Assembly: GCA_029561505.1 (NCBI GenBank) | Contig: JAKQXK010000212.1 | Coordinates: forward strand, 1-7,904 | Direction of reading: 5' to 3' | DNA: 7,904 nt | From: Spirochaetota bacterium | GTDB taxonomy: Bacteria > Spirochaetota > Leptospiria > Turneriellales > Turneriellaceae | Shown: positions 1 to 6,175 of the stretch, in pieces | How the letters are laid out: each line of letters starts with the position of its first letter | Numbering within the stretch: the stretch's first letter is position 1 | Notes under the pieces: model-generated | The model's database searches: none | Told to the model about the DNA's origin: nothing | Seen by the model: the letters and a program-made list of their open reading frames with translations, nothing else | Program-made: the position numbers and the translations under genes

Positions 1-1739
1 GACTTTGTCGCCACCTCAGTATACGGTATAATCTTATAGACCAGAAAGAAAAGAATAAAGATCACCGCGAATGGTATCAGCAGATTACCCGCAGCCGAGA
101 TGAGCCTTCGCCAGATCGGGGCCTTTTGGATAATCTTGAAATCCTTCACACTCGCGTTGTTGCTGCCGTCGTGCTGCTGCATGATCATCGTGTAATGGTC
201 GCCGACAATCAGAAAGCGCCCTTCTTTCGGGTAATAGCGCACAGCCTGCAGGTCGACGTCGCTGCGCCCCTGCTCGATACGCCATTGCACCGAACCGTCG
301 GGCAAAAACTGTGAATAACGAATGAGGCCATCGAGGCCAACGGCGATGCCCATACCATCGGGGGCCACAGCGACGTCTTGAAAGAACAGGCTCTCAGCCA
401 TCGGCATTGAACGCCAGGTTGTACCCCGGTCGCGCGTCATCAGCATCAAGCCTGCTTCGCCCACAGCAAAGCCGATACCGTTGTCGGCAATCGCGAGGCC
501 GGTGAAAGACGCGTTCTTGTTTCTTAAAGCCTGCGTCAGTTGCGTGTAAGGTGTAAACGTCTGGCCTCCGTCGGCTGTCGTGAGCGCCACGCCCTCTTCG
601 CCGATAACGACCCAAACACCCTTGCTGATTCTGGCAATCTGTCTGAAATTGCTATGCACGCCCGGCTGAAAGGCCGGCTGCCACGTGTCGCCACCGTCGC
701 TGGTTTTCAGCAGCAAACCGTCAGAGCCGATAATCAGCCCCTGACGTTCTGTCAAAAACTGGATGCGCCGCAGCGCGACTTCGTGAACGCGGTCGTCTTC
801 GACGACGTAGAATTTTTTAGCATGGTAGACGACGCCACCGTCTTTGCTGACCAGAATGACGCCGCCGTCGGTGATCAGAATTTCGCGGTTATTCGTGCGC
901 GCGAAGTCGACAAAAACCGCTTTTTTGATCTGGCCTTTGTCGGCTTTTGCGGCGTTCTGATAGATGTCTGTGTTCGACGCGTCGATGACAAGATTCTTAT
1001 CATGGTCGAGAACGACCACAGCGTTTTCTGTATCGTAGTCGATATTCGGGAGAATATTCTTCTCTTTATAAGGGCGCCCCTTATCGCTTTGCACGAGAAA
1101 TACGTGTTTATCGCCGAGAATCTGCACCGTGTCTTGTATGACGCGCACCTGCTTGAAATTGGGTGATGCGAATTGTGACAGCATCCACTGCGCGTAGCTG
1201 ATGCCGACAGCGAGCACGGCGGGGCCGAAGACCATTACCATGATGAAACCCGAAATTTTCTGAAACATTGGCCGCTTGCGCGTCACGCGCCAGATTTTGT
1301 TGATCGAGTCTTCAACATTACGCAGCACGCTCGTGGCAGAGAACAGCAGAACCAGAAAGCCGATGCCGCCGATTGCCCCGGCATTTTTCAGAAATTCCCT
1401 GATGACATTAAAATAGGGGTCAAGATTCACCTGCATTCCATTCATGCGCACAAAATCGTTAGCCTGCTCGAAATACGCTTCCATGTCGATAAAGCGCGAA
1501 CCGAGCATCATCACGACGACGAGCGTCGGCACAAAGCTCACCACGATGGCATAACTGATCGAAGCGCTTCTGAGCAGAACTTCGTCTTGCAGAAATTTCT
1601 TGAAAGCCGCAATGCCGAACATGATCGAAGCCTGCAGGCGTTTTTGAAACTTGCGCGTTTCGTCAAAATCGCCTTGAAGCGTTTTCAGAAAAAAATCTTT
1701 GCTGCGGATTATTAAACCTGCTTTAGCTGACCGGGCCAT
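1..1739 (-). CDS. YihY/BrkB-family inner-membrane protein with a large inserted Asp-box (YCF48-like) propeller domain; 3' end cut by window
   Basis: The frame is open from ATG at 1739-1737 to the window edge: 579 codons plus two bases, no stop seen. An in-frame TGA at 1751-1749 rules out a longer start; no convincing ribosome-binding site precedes it. After about 50 charged residues comes TM1 (about 58-80, SISYAIVVSFVPTL), TM2 (about 119-139) followed by a YihY-like segment LRNVEDSINKIWRV (139-152), and TM3 (about 162-186). Residues about 190-540 are soluble and contain four Asp-box motifs. TM4 (about 549-570) ends in LVYKIIPYTEV, resembling the YihY 'Y..P...V' segment. Family members usually have six membrane segments and about 300 residues, so the remaining segments should lie beyond the left edge. 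YihY/BrkB proteins are not ribonucleases despite the old 'RNase BN' label, and their molecular function is not firmly known. I see no cysteine. Family call is firm; function of the insert is inferred. Confidence 0.9.
   Translation of the reverse strand, partial: MARSAKAGLIIRSKDFFLKTLQGDFDETRKFQKRLQASIMFGIAAFKKFLQDEVLLRSASISYAIVVSFVPTLVVVMMLGSRFIDMEAYFEQANDFVRMNGMQVNLDPYFNVIREFLKNAGAIGGIGFLVLLFSATSVLRNVEDSINKIWRVTRKRPMFQKISGFIMVMVFGPAVLAVGISYAQWMLSQFASPNFKQVRVIQDTVQILGDKHVFLVQSDKGRPYKEKNILPNIDYDTENAVVVLDHDKNLVIDASNTDIYQNAAKADKGQIKKAVFVDFARTNNREILITDGGVILVSKDGGVVYHAKKFYVVEDDRVHEVALRRIQFLTERQGLIIGSDGLLLKTSDGGDTWQPAFQPGVHSNFRQIARISKGVWVVIGEEGVALTTADGGQTFTPYTQLTQALRNKNASFTGLAIADNGIGFAVGEAGLMLMTRDRGTTWRSMPMAESLFFQDVAVAPDGMGIAVGLDGLIRYSQFLPDGSVQWRIEQGRSDVDLQAVRYYPKEGRFLIVGDHYTMIMQQHDGSNNASVKDFKIIQKAPIWRRLISAAGNLLIPFAVIFILFFLVYKIIPYTEVATK
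120..1172 (-). other. Inserted periplasmic beta-propeller-like domain within the YihY/BrkB protein
   Basis: Residues about 190-540 of the YihY-type protein are hydrophilic, lack membrane segments and are rich in short beta-type stretches. Asp-box motifs (S/T-x-D-x-G-x-T-W/F type) recur at residues 298-305, 346-353, 388-395 and 435-442, that is every 42-48 residues, the size of one propeller blade. Glycine-rich strand starts such as LIIGSDGLLLKT and AVGEAGLMLMT resemble the YCF48/HCF136 photosystem-II-assembly-factor-like fold and BNR sialidase-type propellers. With the N-terminus in the cytoplasm and basic residues (RVTRKR) between TM2 and TM3, the loop after TM3 is predicted to be periplasmic. 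Reading is continuous with the flanking membrane segments, so this is a genuine domain insertion rather than two adjacent genes. A ligand cannot be named from sequence. Confidence 0.8.
414..848 (-). repeat. Four Asp-box (BNR-like) motifs in the propeller insert
   Basis: The four motifs read SKDGGVVY (825-848), TSDGGDTW (681-704), TADGGQTF (555-578) and TRDRGTTW (414-437). The second matches the S/T-x-D-x-G-x-T-W consensus best; the first and third have lost the terminal Trp. Spacing is 48, 42 and 47 residues. Asp-boxes are structural turns at the edge of propeller blades and are not catalytic by themselves. Confidence 0.8.
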
Positions 1740-1799
1740 GGTGTAGCATCAGAGCGCAGCGCAGCCTGTCATCTGTTATTTTTGGTTTTTTCCGGGCCT

Positions 1800-1813
1800 G
1801 GCGCTGCGGCGCC
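1800..1813. other. Small GC-rich hairpin just after the TPR-like gene
   Basis: The sequence GGCGC-TGCG-GCGCC can form a 5-bp stem with a 4-base loop, two bases beyond the stop codon of the 336-residue gene. On the minus strand it is followed by an A-rich stretch rather than a T-tract, so it does not look like an intrinsic terminator and transcription may continue into the YihY-type gene. The overlapping 10-base palindrome GCGGCGCCGC (1806-1815) is an alternative pairing. The rest of the 76-base gap (1740-1815) shows no clear promoter. Confidence 0.3.
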
Positions 1814-1815
1814 GC

Positions 1816-2826
1816 TTAATTCTGGGTTTTGTTTTCACCCGCGATAACTTTTTCTGCAAGTGCCCGCACCGACGCAGCCGAATACCGATAAGACGCGCGG
1901 CGCGTGAATTTCTGCAATTTGCTGACGCCGACTCTCTTTACCGCAACCGCGAGGGTCAGGCGCATCAACCGGTAGTCGATTTGCGACGGCGCTATCTCGA
2001 CGGCCTGTAACAGCTTGTAGGCTTCGGTAAACTGCTCGTTTTCGGCGAGATGAAACGCTGTCAGAAAACGGCACGCCTCGCGCTGTGATTTTGCGTGGCG
2101 CCCGACGAGCGCCTTGCAGTGCGAGTCTGCGAGAGATAAATCACCCTGCGCGAGGGCAACACGGGCCTGCAGAAGAATGTGCTGCGCCGATAAGACGGGC
2201 GTAGCAGCGAGCAGCTCGGCATCGACCGTCGCAATATTCGCCAATTGTTCTGTGGCCAAAACCGCGTCGTCAAGGCTGTAACGAATCTTCATCAGTTTCA
2301 GCGCGAGTCGCCGCTCTGATGCGGCTTTCGCTGCCCAGATTTCGGGAGACAGAATTTCTGCGGCTGATTCGATCTGGCAATTCTGCATCGTTCGGATTGC
2401 AAATTCATAGACGGCTGCGCCGTATTGCCCTGAGCTTAAAAATGCGCCGAGCGAATCAGAGATTTCTTTCTCGCCGCACGCCTTTTCGAGCCGGCCGATG
2501 AGGCGCGACGCCTGTTTCGGCGTGAGGTTGAAGCGCATCGACACCGCTTCGCGGTACTTGCGCCGAAAGCTATCGCTGAGGCCTTGGCCAAAAGCCTCGA
2601 CGAGGCGATTATTGCTGAGGCGCAGATAGAAAAGATCATAGCGTGCGGCGCGGCGCAGTTTGTCGCTGCCCGTCTCTTTGACAAACCGCGCCAGCAGCGC
2701 TTCGGCCTCGATCGGGTCTCGCTCGCGCAGGGCGAGAGCCTTCGCATGCGCACTGGCTGCGGCGATGCCGGCCACTGGCAGCAGGCAAAAGAAGAAAAAG
2801 CAGAACCGGCCGAGAGTGAAATTCAA
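1816..2826 (-). CDS. Exported TPR-like helical-repeat protein, translationally coupled to the PBP gene
   Basis: This 336-residue protein is not recognised as a named family. A TTG start at 2826-2824 is chosen because it is the first possible start after an in-frame TGA at 2862-2860, and because it alone keeps the hydrophobic leader (residues 7-22, RFCFFFFCLLPVAG) with a likely signal peptidase I site after ASAHA (about 24-28). The next methionine is deep inside the protein. The TTG overlaps the PBP stop (TTGA), and no Shine-Dalgarno is seen, so translation probably depends on ribosomes finishing the PBP gene. The mature part is almost wholly alpha-helical; helix pairs such as 215-240 and 250-277 look like degenerate tetratricopeptide repeats. 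Four cysteines (117, 150, 237, 252) in a predicted periplasmic protein could form disulfides. It is not an obvious lipoprotein. A scaffold or activator of the neighbouring PBP is a reasonable inference, not shown. Confidence 0.8.
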   Translation of the reverse strand: MNFTLGRFCFFFFCLLPVAGIAAASAHAKALALRERDPIEAEALLARFVKETGSDKLRRAARYDLFYLRLSNNRLVEAFGQGLSDSFRRKYREAVSMRFNLTPKQASRLIGRLEKACGEKEISDSLGAFLSSGQYGAAVYEFAIRTMQNCQIESAAEILSPEIWAAKAASERRLALKLMKIRYSLDDAVLATEQLANIATVDAELLAATPVLSAQHILLQARVALAQGDLSLADSHCKALVGRHAKSQREACRFLTAFHLAENEQFTEAYKLLQAVEIAPSQIDYRLMRLTLAVAVKRVGVSKLQKFTRRASYRYSAASVRALAEKVIAGENKTQN

Positions 2827-5357
2827 CGGAACTGCGACTCGCCCATAACCGCCATAAAATCAGATTGTTCGTCGCTGATGCCGTGCAGGCACTCCCCTTC
2901 AGGAACAACGCCGCTCAGAAAAACCTCGCTTCGGGCATGCGGGCATGATTCAGAAGCCGTGCGACCTGTAAGCGGGCAGACGCGCAGGCGCACCATGCCC
3001 GGCTGTAATTTGAAATCTGCGGGTTTGAAGCCCGGCCTCAGAAAATCGCCCGCAAGTTTGGCAGCGAGCGCCGAGCCGGTTGCACCCGGTATCGCATAAC
3101 GCATGTCGTCATAACCAAACCAGACCGCGACAACGATTTCTTTTCCGCCGCCGACGAACCAAAGGTCTCGCGACTCTGACGATGTTCCGGTTTTGCCGAC
3201 GATGCCGCTGACCCCGGCCCCCGATTTTTTGCCTGAACTCTTGAGCAGCGAAAGCATCAGCTGCGCTTCAGCCTGGCTCAGCAGGCGGTCTTTCGACGCT
3301 GCAGTCAGGCCCAACTGGTCGACGTGGGTTTTTCGCATATCTGCAGACTTTTCTGCACTCTCAACCCTCGTGATCAGTAATGGATCGTTCAGAAATCCAT
3401 TGTTCAGAAAAACGCTGAAGGCGCGGGCCATCTCGAGCGGCGACAGCGAGATAGTACCAATCGCTACCGTCTCGTCATACGAAAAACGTTCGCTGAGCGC
3501 GTTCTCACTCTGAAAGAAGAAGTCAGAAAAAAGTTCTGTGACACCATCGCGCCCAACGAGCCGGCCGACACGAATCGCGGGAATATTTCTCGATTTCGCG
3601 AGCGCATCTCGCGCTGGCATCGGGCCCTCAAAACCGCCATTGATGTTCTCTGGCGCCCAGGTTTTGCTGCCCGAACCGACGACGTAAGGGGTATCGTCGA
3701 TCAGCGTCGCCGCGTGAATCAGGTGCTGGCTGAACGCTTTGGCATAGATGAAGGGTTTAATCGCCGATCCCGTTTGCCGCCGCATCTGTACGGTGCGGTT
3801 CAACTGGTTCTTGCTCTGAAAACTTTCACCGCCGACCATCGCAAGAATTTCTCCGGTGCGCGGCGACAGCGCAATGAGCGCTGCCTGCAAGCCACCGTCG
3901 GCTTCGCGTGCAACCGGCAGGCCGCCGAGGTCGAGCAACAGGCCACTATCGAGCACGGCATTCTGGAGCTTCTTTTTCAGGCGGATTTCTTTTTGATCTG
4001 CAGAGCGAATAACACTGCGAAAGTTTTGCCGTGCGTTCTGCACGTGCTTTGCGAGCAGCGCTTCGGCGCGCGCCTGCAACTCGGCATCGATCGTTGTGTA
4101 GACGCGCGCCGAATTCTGGTTTTCTCCCGAAAGAATATGCCGCTGCGTCAGAAAATCGCGCGCGTACTGCGCTGGCCAAAGCGCCACGCGCGACTTCGAG
4201 CCAAAAGCTGTTTCGGTTGAGAACCTCTCTGCCTGGGTTGTCACAGCCGCCATACCGGCCTGGTATGCCGCCGCATCGGGAACCTTGGCACCGGCGGCTC
4301 GCATGCGTTCATACAGGGCCCCCATGCGCCCGGCGAGGCGTCTGCCATTTCGCAACGGCGAATACCTTTCGGGCGACGGAATCAAAGCCACAATCGACAG
4401 AAACTCGTTATACGTCAGCTCTGCCGGTGATTTGTCGTAATAAAACTTTGCAGCCGAAGGGAAAGAATAGTTGCCATGCCCAAGGTACACATGGTTCATA
4501 TAAAGCTCGAGAATTTTGGGTTTGCTGAGCTGGCTTTCAAGGGCGCGCGCGAGCCGAATTTCACTGAGCTTGCGCAGAATGTTCTTATGACGGTTCTGCA
4601 GCATAATGCGTGCGAGCTGCTGCGTGATGGTCGACGCGCCCTGCGCATACCGAAGTCGCAGGGCATTGTTGAGCACCGCGCGCAGAATCGCGGTATATTC
4701 GACGCCGTGGTGGTGAAAGAAATTCTTGTCTTCAGCGAAAAGCAGCGTATCGATCTGCCACCGCGGATAATCAGTGAGCAAGGCCTTCTCTGAGCCAGAG
4801 ACACCGAGGCGGTTGAGTTCATGACCATTGCGGTCAAGCACGACATCGGCCTCACGGCTTTTCAGCTGCGCGAGATATCCTTTGGCTTCTTCATCAGAAA
4901 CAGGTATCGCCTGCATCACCATGACTGCGACAACAAGCAGGGTCGCCAGCGTCGAAGCGACGAAAACTACCTGCCGAATGCCCGGTAGTCTTGACCGCCA
5001 CGGCTCGCGTTCGCGTGTGATCTCTGGCTCATTTTGTTCGAAAGAATCTGTGTCCTGGTATTCGGGCTCAACGGCTGTCGTCGTCCAGGGTATCGGGGCC
5101 GGTTCAGTTTCAAGGGCGGGCGGTTCAGGCGGCGGTGTCAGAGCCGCTTCGACTGGCGCTTCAGGCTCTGGGTGAGATTCTGTCAGGCCCTGCTTTTCGC
5201 GCAGCAGACGCAGAATTTTACCGTCGCGGTTGTCATAACCGTGCGCATAACCGCAATGCGGGCATGCCGCGGTTAAGACTGAAAAATTATCGAGTTCAAG
5301 CGCCGGCGAAAAAACCGCCGTGCAGCGACGACACGCATGTTCGAATGCGTGCCGCAT
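2823..5357 (-). CDS. Class A penicillin-binding protein (PBP1A-type glycosyltransferase/transpeptidase) with N-terminal zinc-ribbon-like head
   Basis: This 844-residue protein polymerises lipid II glycan strands and cross-links their peptides at the outer face of the inner membrane. Order: four-cysteine zinc-ribbon-like module (C9, C12, C32, C35), Pro/Glu-rich linker (about 62-120), membrane anchor (about 129-150), GT51 glycosyltransferase (about 165-340), linker, transpeptidase (about 490-775). GT51 motifs are all present: EDKNFFHHHG with catalytic Glu209, GASTITQQ (240-247), RKLSEI (262-267) and YMNHVYLG (286-293). Transpeptidase motifs are SAIK (nucleophile Ser531, Lys534), SRN (589-591) and KTGT (722-725). 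GASTITQQ and the C-terminal tail with Cys794, 805 and 823 suggest PBP1A rather than PBP1C, and the BiPBP C-terminal domain of PBP1C is not evident. Both active sites look intact. The ATG lies one base after the preceding stop (TAA-C-ATG) with no strong ribosome-binding site, so coupling to the 241-residue gene is likely. Confidence 0.96.
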   Translation of the reverse strand: MRHAFEHACRRCTAVFSPALELDNFSVLTAACPHCGYAHGYDNRDGKILRLLREKQGLTESHPEPEAPVEAALTPPPEPPALETEPAPIPWTTTAVEPEYQDTDSFEQNEPEITREREPWRSRLPGIRQVVFVASTLATLLVVAVMVMQAIPVSDEEAKGYLAQLKSREADVVLDRNGHELNRLGVSGSEKALLTDYPRWQIDTLLFAEDKNFFHHHGVEYTAILRAVLNNALRLRYAQGASTITQQLARIMLQNRHKNILRKLSEIRLARALESQLSKPKILELYMNHVYLGHGNYSFPSAAKFYYDKSPAELTYNEFLSIVALIPSPERYSPLRNGRRLAGRMGALYERMRAAGAKVPDAAAYQAGMAAVTTQAERFSTETAFGSKSRVALWPAQYARDFLTQRHILSGENQNSARVYTTIDAELQARAEALLAKHVQNARQNFRSVIRSADQKEIRLKKKLQNAVLDSGLLLDLGGLPVAREADGGLQAALIALSPRTGEILAMVGGESFQSKNQLNRTVQMRRQTGSAIKPFIYAKAFSQHLIHAATLIDDTPYVVGSGSKTWAPENINGGFEGPMPARDALAKSRNIPAIRVGRLVGRDGVTELFSDFFFQSENALSERFSYDETVAIGTISLSPLEMARAFSVFLNNGFLNDPLLITRVESAEKSADMRKTHVDQLGLTAASKDRLLSQAEAQLMLSLLKSSGKKSGAGVSGIVGKTGTSSESRDLWFVGGGKEIVVAVWFGYDDMRYAIPGATGSALAAKLAGDFLRPGFKPADFKLQPGMVRLRVCPLTGRTASESCPHARSEVFLSGVVPEGECLHGISDEQSDFMAVMGESQFR
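5253..5333 (-). other. Zinc-ribbon-like CxxC...CxxC module at the PBP N-terminus
   Basis: Residues 9-35 of the PBP contain CRRC and CPHC pairs separated by 19 residues, the second followed by Gly-Tyr as in many zinc ribbons (MJ0042-like or rubredoxin-knuckle type). It precedes the membrane anchor, so it should be cytoplasmic, where reduced cysteines could bind zinc. Typical class A PBPs have only a short basic tail here. Zinc binding is inferred from spacing alone. Confidence 0.7.
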
Positions 5358-5358
5358 G

Positions 5359-6084
5359 TTATTTCAGCTCGAATATGTCTCTGAGCTTCTTTTTTTGCGT
5401 GATTTCGATCGATTCAACAGTGAAACGCAGAGATTTAACTGTGCGACGCAGGTATTTCTTGTACGTTTCGACAAAGTCAATCTTTTTGTCATAAAAGGGT
5501 ATCGTTTTAAGCTCTACCTTTTCTTTTTCTTTAAAGGTTTCGTTCTGCCGCTCGTCGAATTCTGATTCGAAATAAGTGACGAGAATATCATCGTTGCGAT
5601 CGACCTTCGGGTCGGCCTTCTGCTGGCCCTCTTTTGCTTCGGGGTTATCGAAAAAATTCGGGGTCAGGTTTACGACCTCGCGCTTTTCACGCTTGTAGGC
5701 CTTACCGAAAGGGTTGTTACGTTCGAACACCAGTCTGACTTTCGAAAGTTTTGCGTTCTGGCCTTCGCCATTCGGGTACAGAATAATAACGCCATTGTAC
5801 AGGTATCGCTCTGAGATGGTCTTGATCGATTCACCCGAAGCGATTTCGAGGCTGAGACCCCCATCTGCTTCTTTTTTCATGCGCGGCGCGGCGCGGGGGG
5901 CGAGCATGGCGATTTCGCGGTGCAGGTTGTCGATTTCGATGTCGCCATAACCCGACTCATCGGCTCGCTTTTTCTGTTCTTCTTGCTGCGCGAGCACCTG
6001 CGGATCTATGATTTTCTGCGACCAGATGACGCTGCAAACGGCTGCAACGAGCAACGCCGTGATGATGGTTATTCTCTTGAACAT
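5359..6084 (-). CDS. Exported or membrane-anchored, highly charged protein of unknown function
   Basis: A 241-residue protein that I do not recognise. It starts at ATG 6084-6082, with a GGGA-type ribosome-binding site (plus-strand TCCC at 6091-6094) about six bases upstream. Residues 1-4 (MFKR) are basic and 5-22 hydrophobic (ITIITALLVAAVCSVI), giving a signal peptide or uncleaved N-terminal anchor; Cys17 is preceded by Val, so a lipobox is unlikely. The rest is very rich in Lys, Glu and Asp. Residues about 75-130 (LEIASGESI through RLVFERNNPFGK) and 165-210 look beta-rich, and about 215-235 is a basic segment. The single anchor plus beta-rich extracytoplasmic part resembles LptC in general layout only; no LptC signature is visible and I do not assign it. 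It ends one base before the PBP start, so it is probably co-translated with the PBP and may work with it in the envelope. Confidence 0.85.
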   Translation of the reverse strand: MFKRITIITALLVAAVCSVIWSQKIIDPQVLAQQEEQKKRADESGYGDIEIDNLHREIAMLAPRAAPRMKKEADGGLSLEIASGESIKTISERYLYNGVIILYPNGEGQNAKLSKVRLVFERNNPFGKAYKREKREVVNLTPNFFDNPEAKEGQQKADPKVDRNDDILVTYFESEFDERQNETFKEKEKVELKTIPFYDKKIDFVETYKKYLRRTVKSLRFTVESIEITQKKKLRDIFELK

Positions 6085-6097
6085 AGTGTTTCCCGTT

Positions 6098-6124
6098 GCG
6101 GCTGGTCGTGAATCGACAGGCCGC
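6098..6124. other. Imperfect hairpin in the leader of the 241-residue gene
   Basis: On the minus strand GCGGCCTGTCG-ATTCA-CGACCAGCCGC forms a 5-bp outer stem and a 4-bp inner stem separated by two mismatches, with a 5-base loop. It ends three bases before the GGGA ribosome-binding site (6094-6091). No T-tract follows on either strand, so it is not an intrinsic terminator; an mRNA structure or a binding site for a dyad-recognising protein is possible. The rest of the 91-base gap (6085-6175) shows no terminator after the ankyrin gene. A TATAGC (near 6124-6130, minus strand) is only a weak -10 candidate with no matching -35. Confidence 0.35.
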
Positions 6125-6175
6125 TATAGACATTAACGGCGAATTGCGGTTCTTCCTTTAGTAAGCAGTCGCGCC

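Noticed and set aside
540..1166. 208-codon plus-strand open frame
   Set aside because: It lies wholly opposite the propeller part of the YihY-type gene, and its translation has no recognisable domain. The minus-strand reading has clear motifs.
1740..1815. Intrinsic terminator between the TPR-like and YihY-type genes
   Set aside because: The GC-rich hairpin is followed by an A-rich, not T-rich, stretch on the transcribed (minus-strand) sense; on the plus strand the following T-runs are interrupted and no plus-strand gene ends here.
2584..3099. 171-codon plus-strand open frame across the PBP/TPR-like junction
   Set aside because: Low-complexity Ser/Arg/Ala translation with no domain; antisense shadow of two well-supported genes.
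3714..4528. Overlapping plus-strand open frames of 168 and 165 codons
   Set aside because: They are opposite the glycosyltransferase-transpeptidase region of the PBP and are Arg/Ala-rich shadows caused by GC content.
5359..6084. LptC assignment
   Set aside because: Only general layout (single N-terminal anchor, beta-rich rest) agrees; the length is greater than usual and no lipopolysaccharide-transport genes are adjacent.
6124..6130. Promoter for the 241-residue gene
   Set aside because: TATAGC is a fair -10 hexamer, but no -35-like element lies at 16-18 bases, so I did not list it as a feature.
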